Shown in pieces: positions 47,620-56,592 of a DNA stretch of 64,000 bases. This DNA is from Helcococcus ovis. GTDB taxonomy: Bacteria; Bacillota; Clostridia; Tissierellales; Peptoniphilaceae. How positions within the stretch are numbered: position 1 is the stretch's first letter; each line of letters starts with the position of its first letter. The stretch covers positions 1,709,425-1,773,424 of the forward strand of contig NZ_CP119081.1 in NCBI RefSeq assembly GCF_004524775.2, read 5' to 3'. The notes below the pieces were generated by a model. The model did not search any database, had not been told where the DNA came from, and worked only from the letters and a program-made list of their open reading frames with translations. The position numbers and the translations under genes were made by a program.

Positions 47620-48318
47620 TTATCCTCTTGCTTTAATTTTTCCTATTAATAAACCTGCACCTCTAATAATTATTTCTATAAAGTTACCTACAGTCCAATA
47701 TAATACCAATCCTGCTGGCAATGTTCTAAATATAAAGAAAAACATTACTGGCATGATATACATCATTGTTTGCATGCTATTCATTTGTGCATTTCCTGCT
47801 CCCATATTATTTCTATTGAAATATTGGAATCCTAACTGTGATACAGAATTAATTAATGGTAGTAAATATCCTGTCGGATCAGCTAATGCTAAATCCGGTA
47901 TCCAAAAGAACACTCTACTTATTTTGTCATAATTATGTATATATGTCTTTGGATTTTGAATAACTTTATACAATGCAAAAATAATTACCATTTGAATTAT
48001 GAAAGTTAGACAACTTCCTCCGCATCCTTGCATCATATTATTTTCTTTTTGAAATTCCATCATTTTCTTTTGATAGATTTGTTGATCATATCCATATTTT
48101 TGTTTTATTTTATCAAGCTCAGGCTGCATTTTTCTTTGTTTTTCTGCATTTCTAGCTGATTGAATAGTCATTGGAATTGTAATAACTTTATAAAATAATC
48201 CCATAACTATTAATGCGTATGCATAATTTGATATATGTGCACTTCCTAGCCCTAATGATTCTACTGTTTCATATACGAATTTAAATAATTGTCCTAACAA
48301 ATCATTTAAAAAATTCAT
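47620..48318 (-). CDS. yidC: Membrane protein insertase YidC (Oxa1 family)
   Basis: 232 residues, short Gram-positive type. Five hydrophobic segments with the Oxa1 hairpin GLFYKVITIPMTIQSARNAE, the conserved Arg in that cavity helix, QKENNMMQGCGGSCLTFIIQ and the AGLVLYWTVGNFIEIIIRGA segment. Unlike many short YidC lipoproteins, no lipobox is visible at the start. Inserts membrane proteins with or without Sec. Part of rpmH-rnpA-yidD-yidC-jag. Confidence 0.94.
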   Translation of the reverse strand: MNFLNDLLGQLFKFVYETVESLGLGSAHISNYAYALIVMGLFYKVITIPMTIQSARNAEKQRKMQPELDKIKQKYGYDQQIYQKKMMEFQKENNMMQGCGGSCLTFIIQMVIIFALYKVIQNPKTYIHNYDKISRVFFWIPDLALADPTGYLLPLINSVSQLGFQYFNRNNMGAGNAQMNSMQTMMYIMPVMFFFIFRTLPAGLVLYWTVGNFIEIIIRGAGLLIGKIKARG

Positions 48319-48326
48319 AAATCCTC

Positions 48327-48539
48327 CTATTTAACAGGATCATAACCACCTTTACTAAAAGGGTTACATCTTAAAATTCTCCAAACAGTCATTGCTGTTG
48401 CCTTAAAGAAATTATATTTGGTATACGCATCAATTGCATATTGTGAACACGTGGGAGTATATTTACACTTATTACTTCCTAAAACAGGTGATATATATTT
48501 TCTATAAAGTTTTATTAAAATCATCATAAATTTATTCAT
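48327..48539 (-). CDS. yidD: Membrane protein insertion efficiency factor YidD
   Basis: 70 residues from the ATG at 48539 (AGAGG 5 bases upstream). Motifs [38 protein letters not shown] and [17 protein letters not shown] are standard. Starts 1 base past the rnpA stop. Helps YidC-dependent insertion. Confidence 0.95.
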   Translation of the reverse strand: MNKFMMILIKLYRKYISPVLGSNKCKYTPTCSQYAIDAYTKYNFFKATAMTVWRILRCNPFSKGGYDPVK

Positions 48540-48540
48540 A

Positions 48541-48873
48541 TTAGCCTCTCTTTGCAATTTTTATTACATGTTTAAGAGAATTTTCCAATTCTGAATATGT
48601 TTTATCAATAGTGTGGTATTTAGGTGCAATTATATAATCTTTCCCATTTTCAAAATTTGAAAGATTTAATCTTATTATTTCTTTTAATTTTCTACGCACC
48701 GAATTTCTTTTATTTGCTTTCCCGTATTTTTTAGTAATTGTAAATCCAAATCTAGGATACTCATATGAATTATTTGATACTAATATCTTAAAATCTTTAT
48801 TGTAAAATCTCTTTGACCTATTATACAATCTCTTAAATTCTAAATTATTTTTAATCCTAAATTTTTCTTCCAT
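48541..48873 (-). CDS. rnpA: Ribonuclease P protein component
   Basis: Protein subunit that helps RNase P RNA cut tRNA leaders. 110 residues. N-terminal [19 protein letters not shown], central RNR box equivalent [14 protein letters not shown], end [10 protein letters not shown] prefer the ATG at 48873; the frame also opens with a TTG directly at the rpmH stop. Immediately after rpmH. Confidence 0.93.
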   Translation of the reverse strand: MEEKFRIKNNLEFKRLYNRSKRFYNKDFKILVSNNSYEYPRFGFTITKKYGKANKRNSVRRKLKEIIRLNLSNFENGKDYIIAPKYHTIDKTYSELENSLKHVIKIAKRG

Positions 48874-48897
48874 AAATATTTTCCCGTGTAAATTCAA

Positions 48898-49032
48898 TTA
48901 TGCTGATAATTGTTTTCTACCTTTACGTCTTCTAGCTGCTAAAACTCTTCTTCCTGTTGGAGTAGACATTCTTGATCTAAATCCGTGTTTTTTTGCTCTA
49001 CTTCTTCTGTTTGGTTGATAAGTTCTCTTCAT
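48898..49032 (-). CDS. rpmH: 50S ribosomal protein L34
   Basis: 44 residues, the normal size: [20 protein letters not shown] then [20 protein letters not shown] and QLSA. AGGAGG lies 6 bases before the ATG. First gene of the rpmH-rnpA-yidD-yidC-jag run. In most bacteria dnaA lies next to it upstream, but here it does not. Confidence 0.97.
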   Translation of the reverse strand: MKRTYQPNRRSRAKKHGFRSRMSTPTGRRVLAARRRKGRKQLSA

Positions 49033-49112
49033 AATAATCCTCCTAATATTTTGTAAACTTATTTAATCTTTTACAATTTTACATAATTATCTGTTGTAAA
49101 ATGCTAACTTTT

Positions 49113-49141
49113 ATTATATTGATTTTATTGGAAATTGTCAA
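49113..49141 (-). promoter_or_regulatory. Consensus sigma-A promoter of rpmH
   Basis: On the minus strand TTGACA (49136-49141), 17-base spacer, TATAAT (49113-49118): a perfect consensus promoter about 80 bases before the rpmH ATG. The rest of the 49033-49373 gap holds no gene and no DnaA-box cluster that I could see. Confidence 0.88.
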
Positions 49142-49276
49142 GTATATTAGCTGCTTTTAAGGGTATTGTTTGAAAGTGATTTCATGATTGAAATATATTT
49201 TAATTATTTAAAATACATTACATTAAAGATATAAAAAAGATTGATATATTTTATTGAAAATATTTAAATTTAAAAT

Positions 49277-49304
49277 AGAATTAGAAATCTTAACTTCTAA
49301 TTCT
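49277..49304 (-). terminator. Hairpin past the small membrane protein gene
   Basis: Perfect 10-bp arms AGAATTAGAA (49277-49286) and TTCTAATTCT (49295-49304), about 70 bases past the stop of the 64-residue membrane protein. The T tract is poor (ATTTTAAATTT), so termination efficiency is uncertain. Confidence 0.5.
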
Positions 49305-49373
49305 CAAATACCTAAAATTGTAATGTAAATATATTATATATTTATAACATTTATTAATTTAAACTATTTCTTT

Positions 49374-49568
49374 TTATTTTTTTTCTCTATCTCTTATAAC
49401 CTGTATTAAACTTGCAAATACCAATACAAAAAAATATGGTAATAAATCATATAATGAAGTTTTAATTTCTCCAGTCATAACATCATAAATATAAACACCA
49501 GCTAAGAAGCTTACAACTGATATATAAATGTATTTAATAAATCTTAAACTTAAACTTTTAATATCCAT
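49374..49568 (-). CDS. Small two-helix membrane protein, unknown function
   Basis: 64 residues with two hydrophobic segments: about 11-30 (YIYISVVSFLAGVYIYDVMT) and 41-58 (LLPYFFVLVFASLIQVIR), and a charged end RDREKK. No family recognised. It starts 3 bases from the stop of the upstream interrupted gene and may be an accompanying partner of it (for example an export or immunity partner, but this is only a guess from position). Confidence 0.55.
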   Translation of the reverse strand: MDIKSLSLRFIKYIYISVVSFLAGVYIYDVMTGEIKTSLYDLLPYFFVLVFASLIQVIRDREKK

Positions 49569-49571
49569 AAT

Positions 49572-50171
49572 TTAATCCCAAGCCACCTTATCAATAGTAT
49601 GAACTACATCAATTAGACGAGTTCTATCACTATTTTCATAAGCGTAGATATACCTTTCTTTTTTCATTGATTCATTTTCACTATCTATTATATATCTATA
49701 TTTTTCTGTAAAATAAACATCTTCTATTCCTTTTGTGTAAATGTGTATACCCAATGATGTAACAAGTCCTGCTGCTAGCCCTAAAGTAGAAGCTAATAAC
49801 GAAATAATTAAAGCCTTTTCGCTAAAAATATCTTTCTTTGTATAATAACGATATTGCCAATTCCATGTTGTAACACTTCGATATAATTTATTAAATGATG
49901 AAATATTATCATTTTTATTATTAAATTCATGTATTAATTTGTCATATTTATAAACAAAAATGTTTTCATCAAAACTCTTAATAGTATAAATAGAATTAGA
50001 TTCTTTATTTTTATAAATTTCATATTTATTAGTTTCTTCTGTCATTTTAGAAACGATAACATAAGAATCTCAATTATCTTCAACTATTGTTCTTTCAGTA
50101 CTATTATATGTGTTTAAATTATTTGCAAATACTGTTGGTGAAATAATATTTACAATAAATATAAAGCTCAT
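49572..50171 (-). pseudogene. Secreted/membrane protein gene interrupted by an in-frame TGA
   Basis: The minus strand opens at ATG 50171 with a signal-peptide-like start MSFIFIVNIISPTVFANNLN, runs TYNSTERTIVEDN, meets TGA (50070-50072), and then continues in the same frame DSYVIVSKMTEETNKYEIYK for a further 165 residues with a membrane segment (ISLLASTLGLAAGLVTSLGI). The downstream part alone begins with an ATG at 50045, but that has no ribosome site. Positively charged codons RKIKKIIS also precede the ATG without a start. This is most simply one signal-peptide protein broken by a nonsense codon. Function unknown. Confidence 0.6.
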
Positions 50172-50532
50172 TATAACACTAATTATTTTTTTTATTTTCT
50201 GGCGAAATTAAATTTCTACTCTTGTATAGCTCATTTATCTCCAATAATATAATAACAAAAATATTTACTTTTTTAAATGATTTCGATATCATTTTTTTTA
50301 TATTATTTTCCTACAAATTTTAACTAATTTATATAATACAAAGTTTATTCTTAAATTTACGAATATATAACATTATTTCTATAATTTATATTCTTGTGTA
50401 ATTTATGATATACGAATTCATTATAAAATTATATATATTTTATAACAAATTATATGATATTATTTATATATATTTATTTTTCAATTAAATCTATATATAG
50501 TTTATATATAATAACATCAAGGAATATAAAAA
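50172..50532. other. AT-rich intergenic region before birA
   Basis: About 360 bases, extremely AT-rich, no gene seen. It must hold the birA promoter (a TATAAT at 50507-50512 is a candidate -10 box, with no convincing -35) and a promoter for the interrupted gene on the other strand. Confidence 0.4.
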
Positions 50533-51273
50533 ATGGATAGAATAGATAATGAAATAATAGTATTTGAAACAATTGATTCAACAAACGATCAGCTAAAAAG
50601 ATATTTGATTGAAAATAGTAACTACAAAATCGTTATTGCCAAAGAACAAACTAAAGGTAGGGGACAAAAAGATAATAAATTTATATCTCCTCCTGGAGGT
50701 TTATATATTAGTATAGCTATAAAACCAAAATACGATATTGAGAAACTTAAATATTTGAGTATAAGGACTGCTTTAGAAATAAAAAATATTTTAGATAAAC
50801 TCTATAATAAAAATATTAAATTAAAATGGCTTAATGATATAATTTTAGATGAAAAAAAATTAGGTGGTATTCTTATAGAAAATATTTTTTCAAAAGATAA
50901 TAAATTAGAATATAGCGTAATAGGAATTGGTTTAAACTTATTAAATAATATTAAACTAAATGAAGAATTGAATGATAATTATATAAGTCTTTCTTTAACA
51001 AATTATGAAAACGAGTCAAAAAAGATAATAAATGAAATTATTCCTTCTATTAAATCTTTAGAAAACGACTTTAGTATTTCTAATATAACTAATAACTATA
51101 ATGAATGCTTATATTTAAAAAATACTAATATAACCTTAGTTTCAAATAAGGAAACATATTTTGGTAAACTTTTATCCATAAATGAAGACTTATCATTAAA
51201 CCTTTTGTTAAATGAAAATATAAAGTCTTTTTCTTATAATTTATATAAAATTAAAGATCCTTACAAAAAATAG
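50533..51273 (+). CDS. birA: Biotin--[biotin carboxyl-carrier protein] ligase, short form
   Basis: 246 residues. The catalytic motif IAKEQTKGRGQKDNKFISPP and LYISIAIKP, then KWLNDIILDEKKLGGILIE and GIGLNLLN, are conserved in BPL. No N-terminal HTH is present, so it is not the repressor form. It activates biotin and attaches it to carrier proteins such as the 53.1 kb BCCP of the Oad complex. Faces bioY, convergent, sharing a hairpin. Confidence 0.92.
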   Translation: MDRIDNEIIVFETIDSTNDQLKRYLIENSNYKIVIAKEQTKGRGQKDNKFISPPGGLYISIAIKPKYDIEKLKYLSIRTALEIKNILDKLYNKNIKLKWLNDIILDEKKLGGILIENIFSKDNKLEYSVIGIGLNLLNNIKLNEELNDNYISLSLTNYENESKKIINEIIPSIKSLENDFSISNITNNYNECLYLKNTNITLVSNKETYFGKLLSINEDLSLNLLLNENIKSFSYNLYKIKDPYKK

Positions 51274-51275
51274 GT

Positions 51276-51315
51276 AGCTGTTGCAAAATAATTTTTTAGT
51301 TATTTTGCAACAGCT
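51276..51315. terminator. Bidirectional hairpin between birA and bioY; dispersed repeat family
   Basis: AGCTGTTGCAAAATAA (51276-51291) and TTATTTTGCAACAGCT (51300-51315) are perfect complements with an 8-base loop. It lies between the convergent ends of birA and bioY. This is the cleanest copy of the repeat family in the window. Confidence 0.8.
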
Positions 51316-51328
51316 CTTTTCTAATTTT

Positions 51329-51883
51329 TTATTTAATTCTAAATCTCTCAATATGATTTCTAGATATAATATTAGCCGCAACTATACACTTTAATAAATC
51401 TCCAGGTATAAAAACTAACATGCCTACCCTTAATATTTTTGAAAGGCTCATTGCCTTTCCTAAATATATGTTTAAAATATAAGACATATATGGTATTCCA
51501 AATAAATAAATAATTAAAACGGATGTAATAAAAATTATTAAAGATTTTAAAAAATTAATATTTTTAACTTTTTCAAACATAATGCTTATATATAAAGCGG
51601 AAAATATCATTCCTATTAAAAAACCAAAACTTGGCATATATATACTTGATAATCCACCTCTAAATCCTGAAAATATAGGTAATCCCATTAACCCCATAAA
51701 TACATAAACTATACTTGCAAGATATGCTTTTTTCCCTAAAAAAAATCCGGATAACATTACAAATAATGTTTGTAATGTTATTGATACCGGGCCAACCGGT
51801 ATACTCATAAATGCTCCTATTGCTATTAAAGCAACAAATAAGGCAACTGTAACCATAATTTTAGTATTATTATTTTTCAACAT
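51329..51883 (-). CDS. bioY: Biotin transporter BioY (ECF substrate-binding subunit)
   Basis: 184 residues with about six membrane helices. IMVTVALFVALIAIGAFMSI, PVGPVSITLQTLFVMLSGFF, GLPIFSGFRGGL and the GxxxG-like FIPGDLLKCIVAANI are typical of BioY. It binds biotin; usually pairs with an ECF energising module, not seen here. Placed between the biotin ligase and the biotin-dependent oxaloacetate decarboxylase genes. Confidence 0.9.
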   Translation of the reverse strand: MLKNNNTKIMVTVALFVALIAIGAFMSIPVGPVSITLQTLFVMLSGFFLGKKAYLASIVYVFMGLMGLPIFSGFRGGLSSIYMPSFGFLIGMIFSALYISIMFEKVKNINFLKSLIIFITSVLIIYLFGIPYMSYILNIYLGKAMSLSKILRVGMLVFIPGDLLKCIVAANIISRNHIERFRIK

Positions 51884-51924
51884 ATTAACTCTCTTTCAAA
51901 ATTTTAAACTTTTTACCAAATATA

Positions 51925-53055
51925 TTAAGCAAACATTGCCAATAAAACTCCGGCAACAACTGCTGAACCTATAACTCCAGCAACATTTGGCCCCATTGCA
52001 TGCATTAATAAAAAGTTTGAAGGATTTTCTAATTGTCCTTCCTTGTGAACAACTCTAGCTGCCATTGGTACCGCTGATACACCTGCTGCTCCAATCATTG
52101 GATTTATTTTACCTCCGGATAGACGATACATTAATTTGCCTAGCAATACTCCTGAAGCTGTTCCTATTGAAAAAGCTACTAAGCCTAAGCCTATTATTAA
52201 AATAGTTGATGGAGATAAGAAAATTTCTCCTTTAGCTGTAGCCCCAACTGAAACACCTAATAAAATAGTAATGATATACATCATAGAATTAGATAAAGCT
52301 GTAGTTAATAATGGTACTATTTTAATTTCTCTTAATAAATTACCTAACATTAACATTCCAACTAAAGTAGTTGCACTTGGAACTATAAGACTCACCAATA
52401 TAGTAACTACAATTGGAAAAACAATTTTTTCTGTTTGTGAAACTTTACGTTGCTCTTTCATAACTACCTGACGCTCTTTTTTAGTTGTAAGAATTCTAAT
52501 GATTGGTGGTTGAATAACCGGAACTAATGCCATATAAGAATATGCAGCAATAGCAATTGCAGATAATAAATGAGGTGCTAAACGTGTAGTTGTAAAAATC
52601 GCAGTCGGACCATCAGCTCCTCCTATTATTCCGATAGATGCTGCTTCTTCTGGTGTCATACCGAAAAGAATAGCTATAAAGAAGGCTGAAAATATACCTA
52701 GTTGTGCTGCCCCACCTAACAATAAAGTTTTTGGATTAGCGATTAACGGACCAAAATCGGTAGAAATCCCTAAACATAAAAATATTAAAGGTGGATAAAT
52801 TCCTAATTTTGTACCTTGATATAAATAATAAATTAATCCTGCAGGATCACTACCTGTTGCTTTTGACATAACTCCAGATAAAGGTAAATTGGCAAGCAAC
52901 ATTCCAAAAGCAATTGGCACCATTAAATATGGTTCATATTGTTTTTTTATACCTAAATACAGAAATGAGCAAGCTAATACAATCATAATAAAATTTTGAA
53001 TTGTCATAGCTGCAAATCCTGAACTAGATATCAATTCTCCTATAATTTTTAACAA
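51925..53055 (-). CDS. oadB: Na+-translocating decarboxylase beta subunit (OadB/GcdB/MmdB)
   Basis: 376-residue membrane protein with many helices. IGIIGGADGPTAIFTTTRLA, the conserved Asp in the pump pathway, and SAVPMAARVVHKEGQLENPS near the end are family hallmarks. It decarboxylates carboxybiotin and pumps Na+ out. Last gene of the Oad group; 10 bases after the BCCP gene. Substrate assignment to oxaloacetate comes from the nearby OadA and citrate genes. Confidence 0.93.
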   Translation of the reverse strand: MLKIIGELISSSGFAAMTIQNFIMIVLACSFLYLGIKKQYEPYLMVPIAFGMLLANLPLSGVMSKATGSDPAGLIYYLYQGTKLGIYPPLIFLCLGISTDFGPLIANPKTLLLGGAAQLGIFSAFFIAILFGMTPEEAASIGIIGGADGPTAIFTTTRLAPHLLSAIAIAAYSYMALVPVIQPPIIRILTTKKERQVVMKEQRKVSQTEKIVFPIVVTILVSLIVPSATTLVGMLMLGNLLREIKIVPLLTTALSNSMMYIITILLGVSVGATAKGEIFLSPSTILIIGLGLVAFSIGTASGVLLGKLMYRLSGGKINPMIGAAGVSAVPMAARVVHKEGQLENPSNFLLMHAMGPNVAGVIGSAVVAGVLLAMFA

Positions 53056-53065
53056 AGTACCCCTC

Positions 53066-53416
53066 CTAAATTATAATTAATTCTTGATTTGATTCTACTT
53101 CTTGAGATTCATTTACCAATATTGATTTTACTATACCATCTTGTGGAGCTGTTATCTCTGTTTCCATTTTCATTGCCCCTAAAATAAATAATGTATCTCC
53201 CGATTTAACTGTTTGATTTTCTTTAACTTTTATAGAAACTATAACTCCACCCATAGGGGATTTTACTGTGAAACCGTCAGAGTTATTACTTTTATTTACT
53301 TTTTTAGAAGTATTCTCTTCTAAATTGTTTGTTATAGAAACTTTTTCATTATCTTTAAGTTCTCTTAAACTAACCTCATAAATTTCACCATTTACTGTAA
53401 CTTCATATCTTTTCAT
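53066..53416 (-). CDS. Biotin carboxyl carrier subunit of the Oad complex
   Basis: 116 residues. Short N-terminal region, a flexible Ser/Asn/Lys linker (about 32-50) and a biotinyl domain with the biotinylated Lys in GAMKMETEITAPQDG. Carries CO2 from OadA to OadB. ATG at 53416, four bases after GAGGTG; a longer frame starts inside the oadG stop but lacks a site. In some bacteria this domain is fused to OadA; here it is separate. Confidence 0.92.
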   Translation of the reverse strand: MKRYEVTVNGEIYEVSLRELKDNEKVSITNNLEENTSKKVNKSNNSDGFTVKSPMGGVIVSIKVKENQTVKSGDTLFILGAMKMETEITAPQDGIVKSILVNESQEVESNQELIII

Positions 53417-53424
53417 TTTACACC

Positions 53425-53742
53425 TCATCCCTTATATTTTTTTACAGATTTTATTTCAAATTTTCTATCCGGCTTATCTTCACTGGCATATGCTAATGCC
53501 ACTAAAGCTGCTATTTTAGCTTTAGCATCTTCTTCAAATATTTCATTTAATGTCTTTTCTTTTTTTATATTTAAATGTAATTTTTCGATTTTTTCATTAT
53601 TTTTTTCGATAGCCTTGTTTGAAAAACTGTTTATTATGATTCCTATTATATTAATAGATACCATTATAGACATTAAAACTATTCCAACAATAACAATAGC
53701 TGAGATTGTCAAATTTAATACTTCTAAAAATGAATAATGCAC
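53425..53742 (-). CDS. oadG: Oad gamma-type small membrane subunit
   Basis: 105 residues with one N-terminal membrane helix (about 7-38) and a charged C-terminal half (KKEKTLNEIFEEDAKAKIAA, LVALAYASEDKPDRKFEIKS). This is the pattern of OadG/gamma subunits that tie the alpha and beta subunits together. Positioned between oadA and BCCP. Sequence conservation in this family is low, so part of the confidence is from context. Confidence 0.75.
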   Translation of the reverse strand: MHYSFLEVLNLTISAIVIVGIVLMSIMVSINIIGIIINSFSNKAIEKNNEKIEKLHLNIKKEKTLNEIFEEDAKAKIAALVALAYASEDKPDRKFEIKSVKKYKG

Positions 53743-53756
53743 GTATGACCCCTTTC

Positions 53757-55142
53757 TTAAAAATATGCTTTTATTTTTATTATATCTGGTTTAGGATTAT
53801 AATAATTATTTAAGAAATTTTTCCCTACTTCCGGAAATAATGCATATATCAAAGTATCTTCATCATTTTTTGATAATTCTCCAATTTCATTATTTAACTT
53901 TGTAAATTCATTTTCTAAATCATCTGCAGGTCTATGACTTATAATATCTTCTTCTCCCACTAAACTTTTTCTAAACGATTCTTCTACTGGAACAGGAAAT
54001 TTCCCATATTTACCTTTTAAATAATCCTTAACTTCTTTAGAAACCATCTTGTATCTTTCACCGGTAACTATATTCATAGTAGCTTGAGTCCCTACCATTT
54101 GACTTAATGGTGTAACAAGTGGGGGATACCCAAAATCTTTACGTACTTTTGGAACTTCCGCTAAAACTTCTTCATACTTTGATTCAAGTCCTAACCCTTT
54201 TAATTGTGAATACATGTTAGAAAGCATACCACCAGGTACCTGATAAATAAGTGCTCTGGGATCCGGCATCAGCATTTTTGGATCTATTAGCCCTTCTCTT
54301 ATATATTTATCTCGTAATTTTCTAAAATATTCGGCTACTTCTCCTAACTTTTCTTTATTAAGTCCTGTTAAATAACCGGATTCTTCAAAGCTAATCATCA
54401 TTGCTTCTGTTGCTGGTTGACTTGTGCCTTCACTTAAAGGTGAAATTGCTGTATCAACACGATCAGCTCCAGCTTCTACAACTTTACTTAAGGTTATTTG
54501 AGATAGTCCACTAGTTGCATGAGTATGAACTACTATAGGTAATTTAATTTCTTTTTTTAACGCTTTTACTAAATTATATCCTTCTTCAGGCGTTAATACC
54601 CCTGCCATATCTTTTACACAAATACTGTCTGCTCCCATATTTTGAATTTCCTTTGATAATTCAACATAATATTCAATAGTATGAACAGGGCTGGTGGTGT
54701 ATGCAATAGCTATTTGAGCTTCTTTACCATATTTTTGAACTACCTCCATAGATTTCTTAAGATTTCTAATATCATTTAGTGCATCAAAAATCCTAAAAAT
54801 ATCTATTCCATTAATAGCCGCTCTTTCTATAAACTTCTCTACTACATCATCAGCATAATGACGATATCCAAGTAAATTTTGTCCTCGTAACAACATTTGT
54901 AGTGGTGTATTAGGTACTAATTTCTTAATCTTTCTTAATCTTTCCCATGGATTTTCATTTAAATACCTTATACATGCATCAAATGTTGCACCACCCCAAC
55001 ATTCCAAGGATGCATATCCTACTTGATCCAAAACCGGTAATATAGGCTCCATGTCAGAAAATGGCATACGTGTCGCCATTAAACTTTGATGAGCATCTCT
55101 CAAAACCGTTTCAGTAACTTTAACTGAATTTTTTTTATCCAT
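53757..55142 (-). CDS. oadA: Oxaloacetate decarboxylase alpha subunit (carboxyltransferase)
   Basis: 461 residues. VTETVLRDAHQSLMATRM, WGGATFDACIRYLNENPWER, MLLRGQNLLGYRHYADD, the metal-site His of VVHTHATSGLS, and FGYPPLVTPLSQMVGTQA are OadA/pyruvate-carboxylase C-terminal signatures. It moves CO2 from oxaloacetate to biotin giving pyruvate. No C-terminal biotin domain, which is supplied by the separate carrier. Preceded by a terminator hairpin of citS. Confidence 0.94.
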   Translation of the reverse strand: MDKKNSVKVTETVLRDAHQSLMATRMPFSDMEPILPVLDQVGYASLECWGGATFDACIRYLNENPWERLRKIKKLVPNTPLQMLLRGQNLLGYRHYADDVVEKFIERAAINGIDIFRIFDALNDIRNLKKSMEVVQKYGKEAQIAIAYTTSPVHTIEYYVELSKEIQNMGADSICVKDMAGVLTPEEGYNLVKALKKEIKLPIVVHTHATSGLSQITLSKVVEAGADRVDTAISPLSEGTSQPATEAMMISFEESGYLTGLNKEKLGEVAEYFRKLRDKYIREGLIDPKMLMPDPRALIYQVPGGMLSNMYSQLKGLGLESKYEEVLAEVPKVRKDFGYPPLVTPLSQMVGTQATMNIVTGERYKMVSKEVKDYLKGKYGKFPVPVEESFRKSLVGEEDIISHRPADDLENEFTKLNNEIGELSKNDEDTLIYALFPEVGKNFLNNYYNPKPDIIKIKAYF

Positions 55143-55174
55143 TTTTTACTCCTTTAATTCCTTTAATAATAAAA

Positions 55175-55206
55175 AGTGTCAGTGTTCAAATTAAAGCACC
55201 GACACT
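55175..55206 (-). terminator. Terminator of citS or attenuator before oadA
   Basis: AGTGTCAGTG (55175-55184) pairs with CACCGACACT (55197-55206) with one mismatch; minus strand continues TTTTTATTATT. About 50 bases past citS and 35 bases before oadA. It may separate the cit and oad parts, or lower oad expression. Confidence 0.72.
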
Positions 55207-55256
55207 CTATCTTATCAATTGTAACGCTTCAATATTATATTATTTAAGATTATTAA

Positions 55257-56549
55257 TTAAAAGAATAACCCAAACATTATTGAGGCAATAACTAATACCA
55301 TTCCTCCACCTAGACGTGAAGATAATTGAGCATAAGAAATCAATCCCATACGATCAGCAGCTCCTAATACTGCAATATCACCGGAGCCTCCACGATTTGC
55401 CATACATAAGCCAGCAGTTACAGCTGTATCTATTGGGTAGAATCCAACTAATTTTCCTACTATAGCTGAACCAAATATAGCACCTATTACTATAGCTAAA
55501 GCAATTACAACATTAGCTAAAGTTATAGCAGATATTAATTCATTTAATTTTGTTGATATACCTACCCCTACCATAATTACTAATACTAAATTCTTTGTAA
55601 AGAATGATTGCACATCTTTTGCTGCAACTCTAAGTTTATCAGGTATAACTCCCATAACATTCGCTAAAGCTACTAATACTATCATAAAAGCAAATTGATG
55701 AATTGGAACTGATGGTAAAATATATCCATCCCACAATTTAGATAATATTTTGCCTCCTTGGTAAAATGCCAAACCTAATAAAACTGCTCCAGCATATTCT
55801 TTAATACCTATCTTGAATTTTTCCTCTTCAACTACAATTTCTTTATCGCTTTTAATTAAACTGTTTTTATCCCCTGTCAAACTTGTCTTTTTATTACCTA
55901 TAGAGTTTAATACCCCTCCGGCTATAATAGCAAATATATTTGCTATTGTTAAAATCGCAATAGCAAAACTATAATAATTTGCTGCAGCATCGCCGGTTAC
56001 ACGCTCATATATTTGAGATAACGGTACCGCTCCGGCTCCGTTTCCTCCACCCATAACAGGTAATACATATTTAATAACAATATCAACAGGAGTTATATTA
56101 AATATTAATCCGACTAATATTCCCAATACTGCTGCTCCTACTAATCCTCCTAAAATAGCAGGTATATACCCAGCAAATGATTTAATCATTAATTTACGAT
56201 TTAATCCCAAAATGGAACCTGTAATTAATGCTATAATAAATAAATTCAACAATCCCATAGGTTTACTATTAACAGAATCAATCAATTTCACATAATCTTT
56301 AGGTATTATATTAAATTGAACTAATAATGCTGTCCCTAAAAATGCTAAAACTAATCCTCCTCCTACATATTTATTCCAAATAGGGATACGTTCTCCTATT
56401 TCGTTAAAAATAGTTCCTATAACAAACATAATTGCTAGTCCACCAGCAAGGTCCTTAGATAAAACGCCCAAATACATAGCAGCTATAATAACTAATGCAA
56501 TAAGTCCAAACGTTGGTATATCAAGACCAAATAATTTTATTTTTTTCAT
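55257..56549 (-). CDS. citS: Citrate:Na+ symporter, 2-hydroxycarboxylate transporter family
   Basis: 430 residues, about 11 membrane helices. The two hallmark re-entrant motifs GGGNGAGAVPLSQIYERVTG and ANRGGSGDIAVLGAADRM are present, as in CitS/CitP/MleP. It imports citrate, with Na+ or in exchange for a product; CitP-like exchangers belong to the same family and cannot be separated by eye. Lies between citX and oadA. Confidence 0.9.
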   Translation of the reverse strand: MKKIKLFGLDIPTFGLIALVIIAAMYLGVLSKDLAGGLAIMFVIGTIFNEIGERIPIWNKYVGGGLVLAFLGTALLVQFNIIPKDYVKLIDSVNSKPMGLLNLFIIALITGSILGLNRKLMIKSFAGYIPAILGGLVGAAVLGILVGLIFNITPVDIVIKYVLPVMGGGNGAGAVPLSQIYERVTGDAAANYYSFAIAILTIANIFAIIAGGVLNSIGNKKTSLTGDKNSLIKSDKEIVVEEEKFKIGIKEYAGAVLLGLAFYQGGKILSKLWDGYILPSVPIHQFAFMIVLVALANVMGVIPDKLRVAAKDVQSFFTKNLVLVIMVGVGISTKLNELISAITLANVVIALAIVIGAIFGSAIVGKLVGFYPIDTAVTAGLCMANRGGSGDIAVLGAADRMGLISYAQLSSRLGGGMVLVIASIMFGLFF

Positions 56550-56592
56550 ATTTTACCTTCTTTATTATTTTTTTTATATTTTTTATACAATT

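Noticed and set aside
49033..49373. Replication origin next to rpmH
   Set aside because: No dnaA gene and no cluster of TTATCCACA-like boxes could be seen; the gap is explained by the rpmH promoter and a hairpin.
51884..51924. Riboswitch or BirA operator before bioY
   Set aside because: The leader is only about 40 bases and holds no palindrome; the short birA has no DNA-binding domain.
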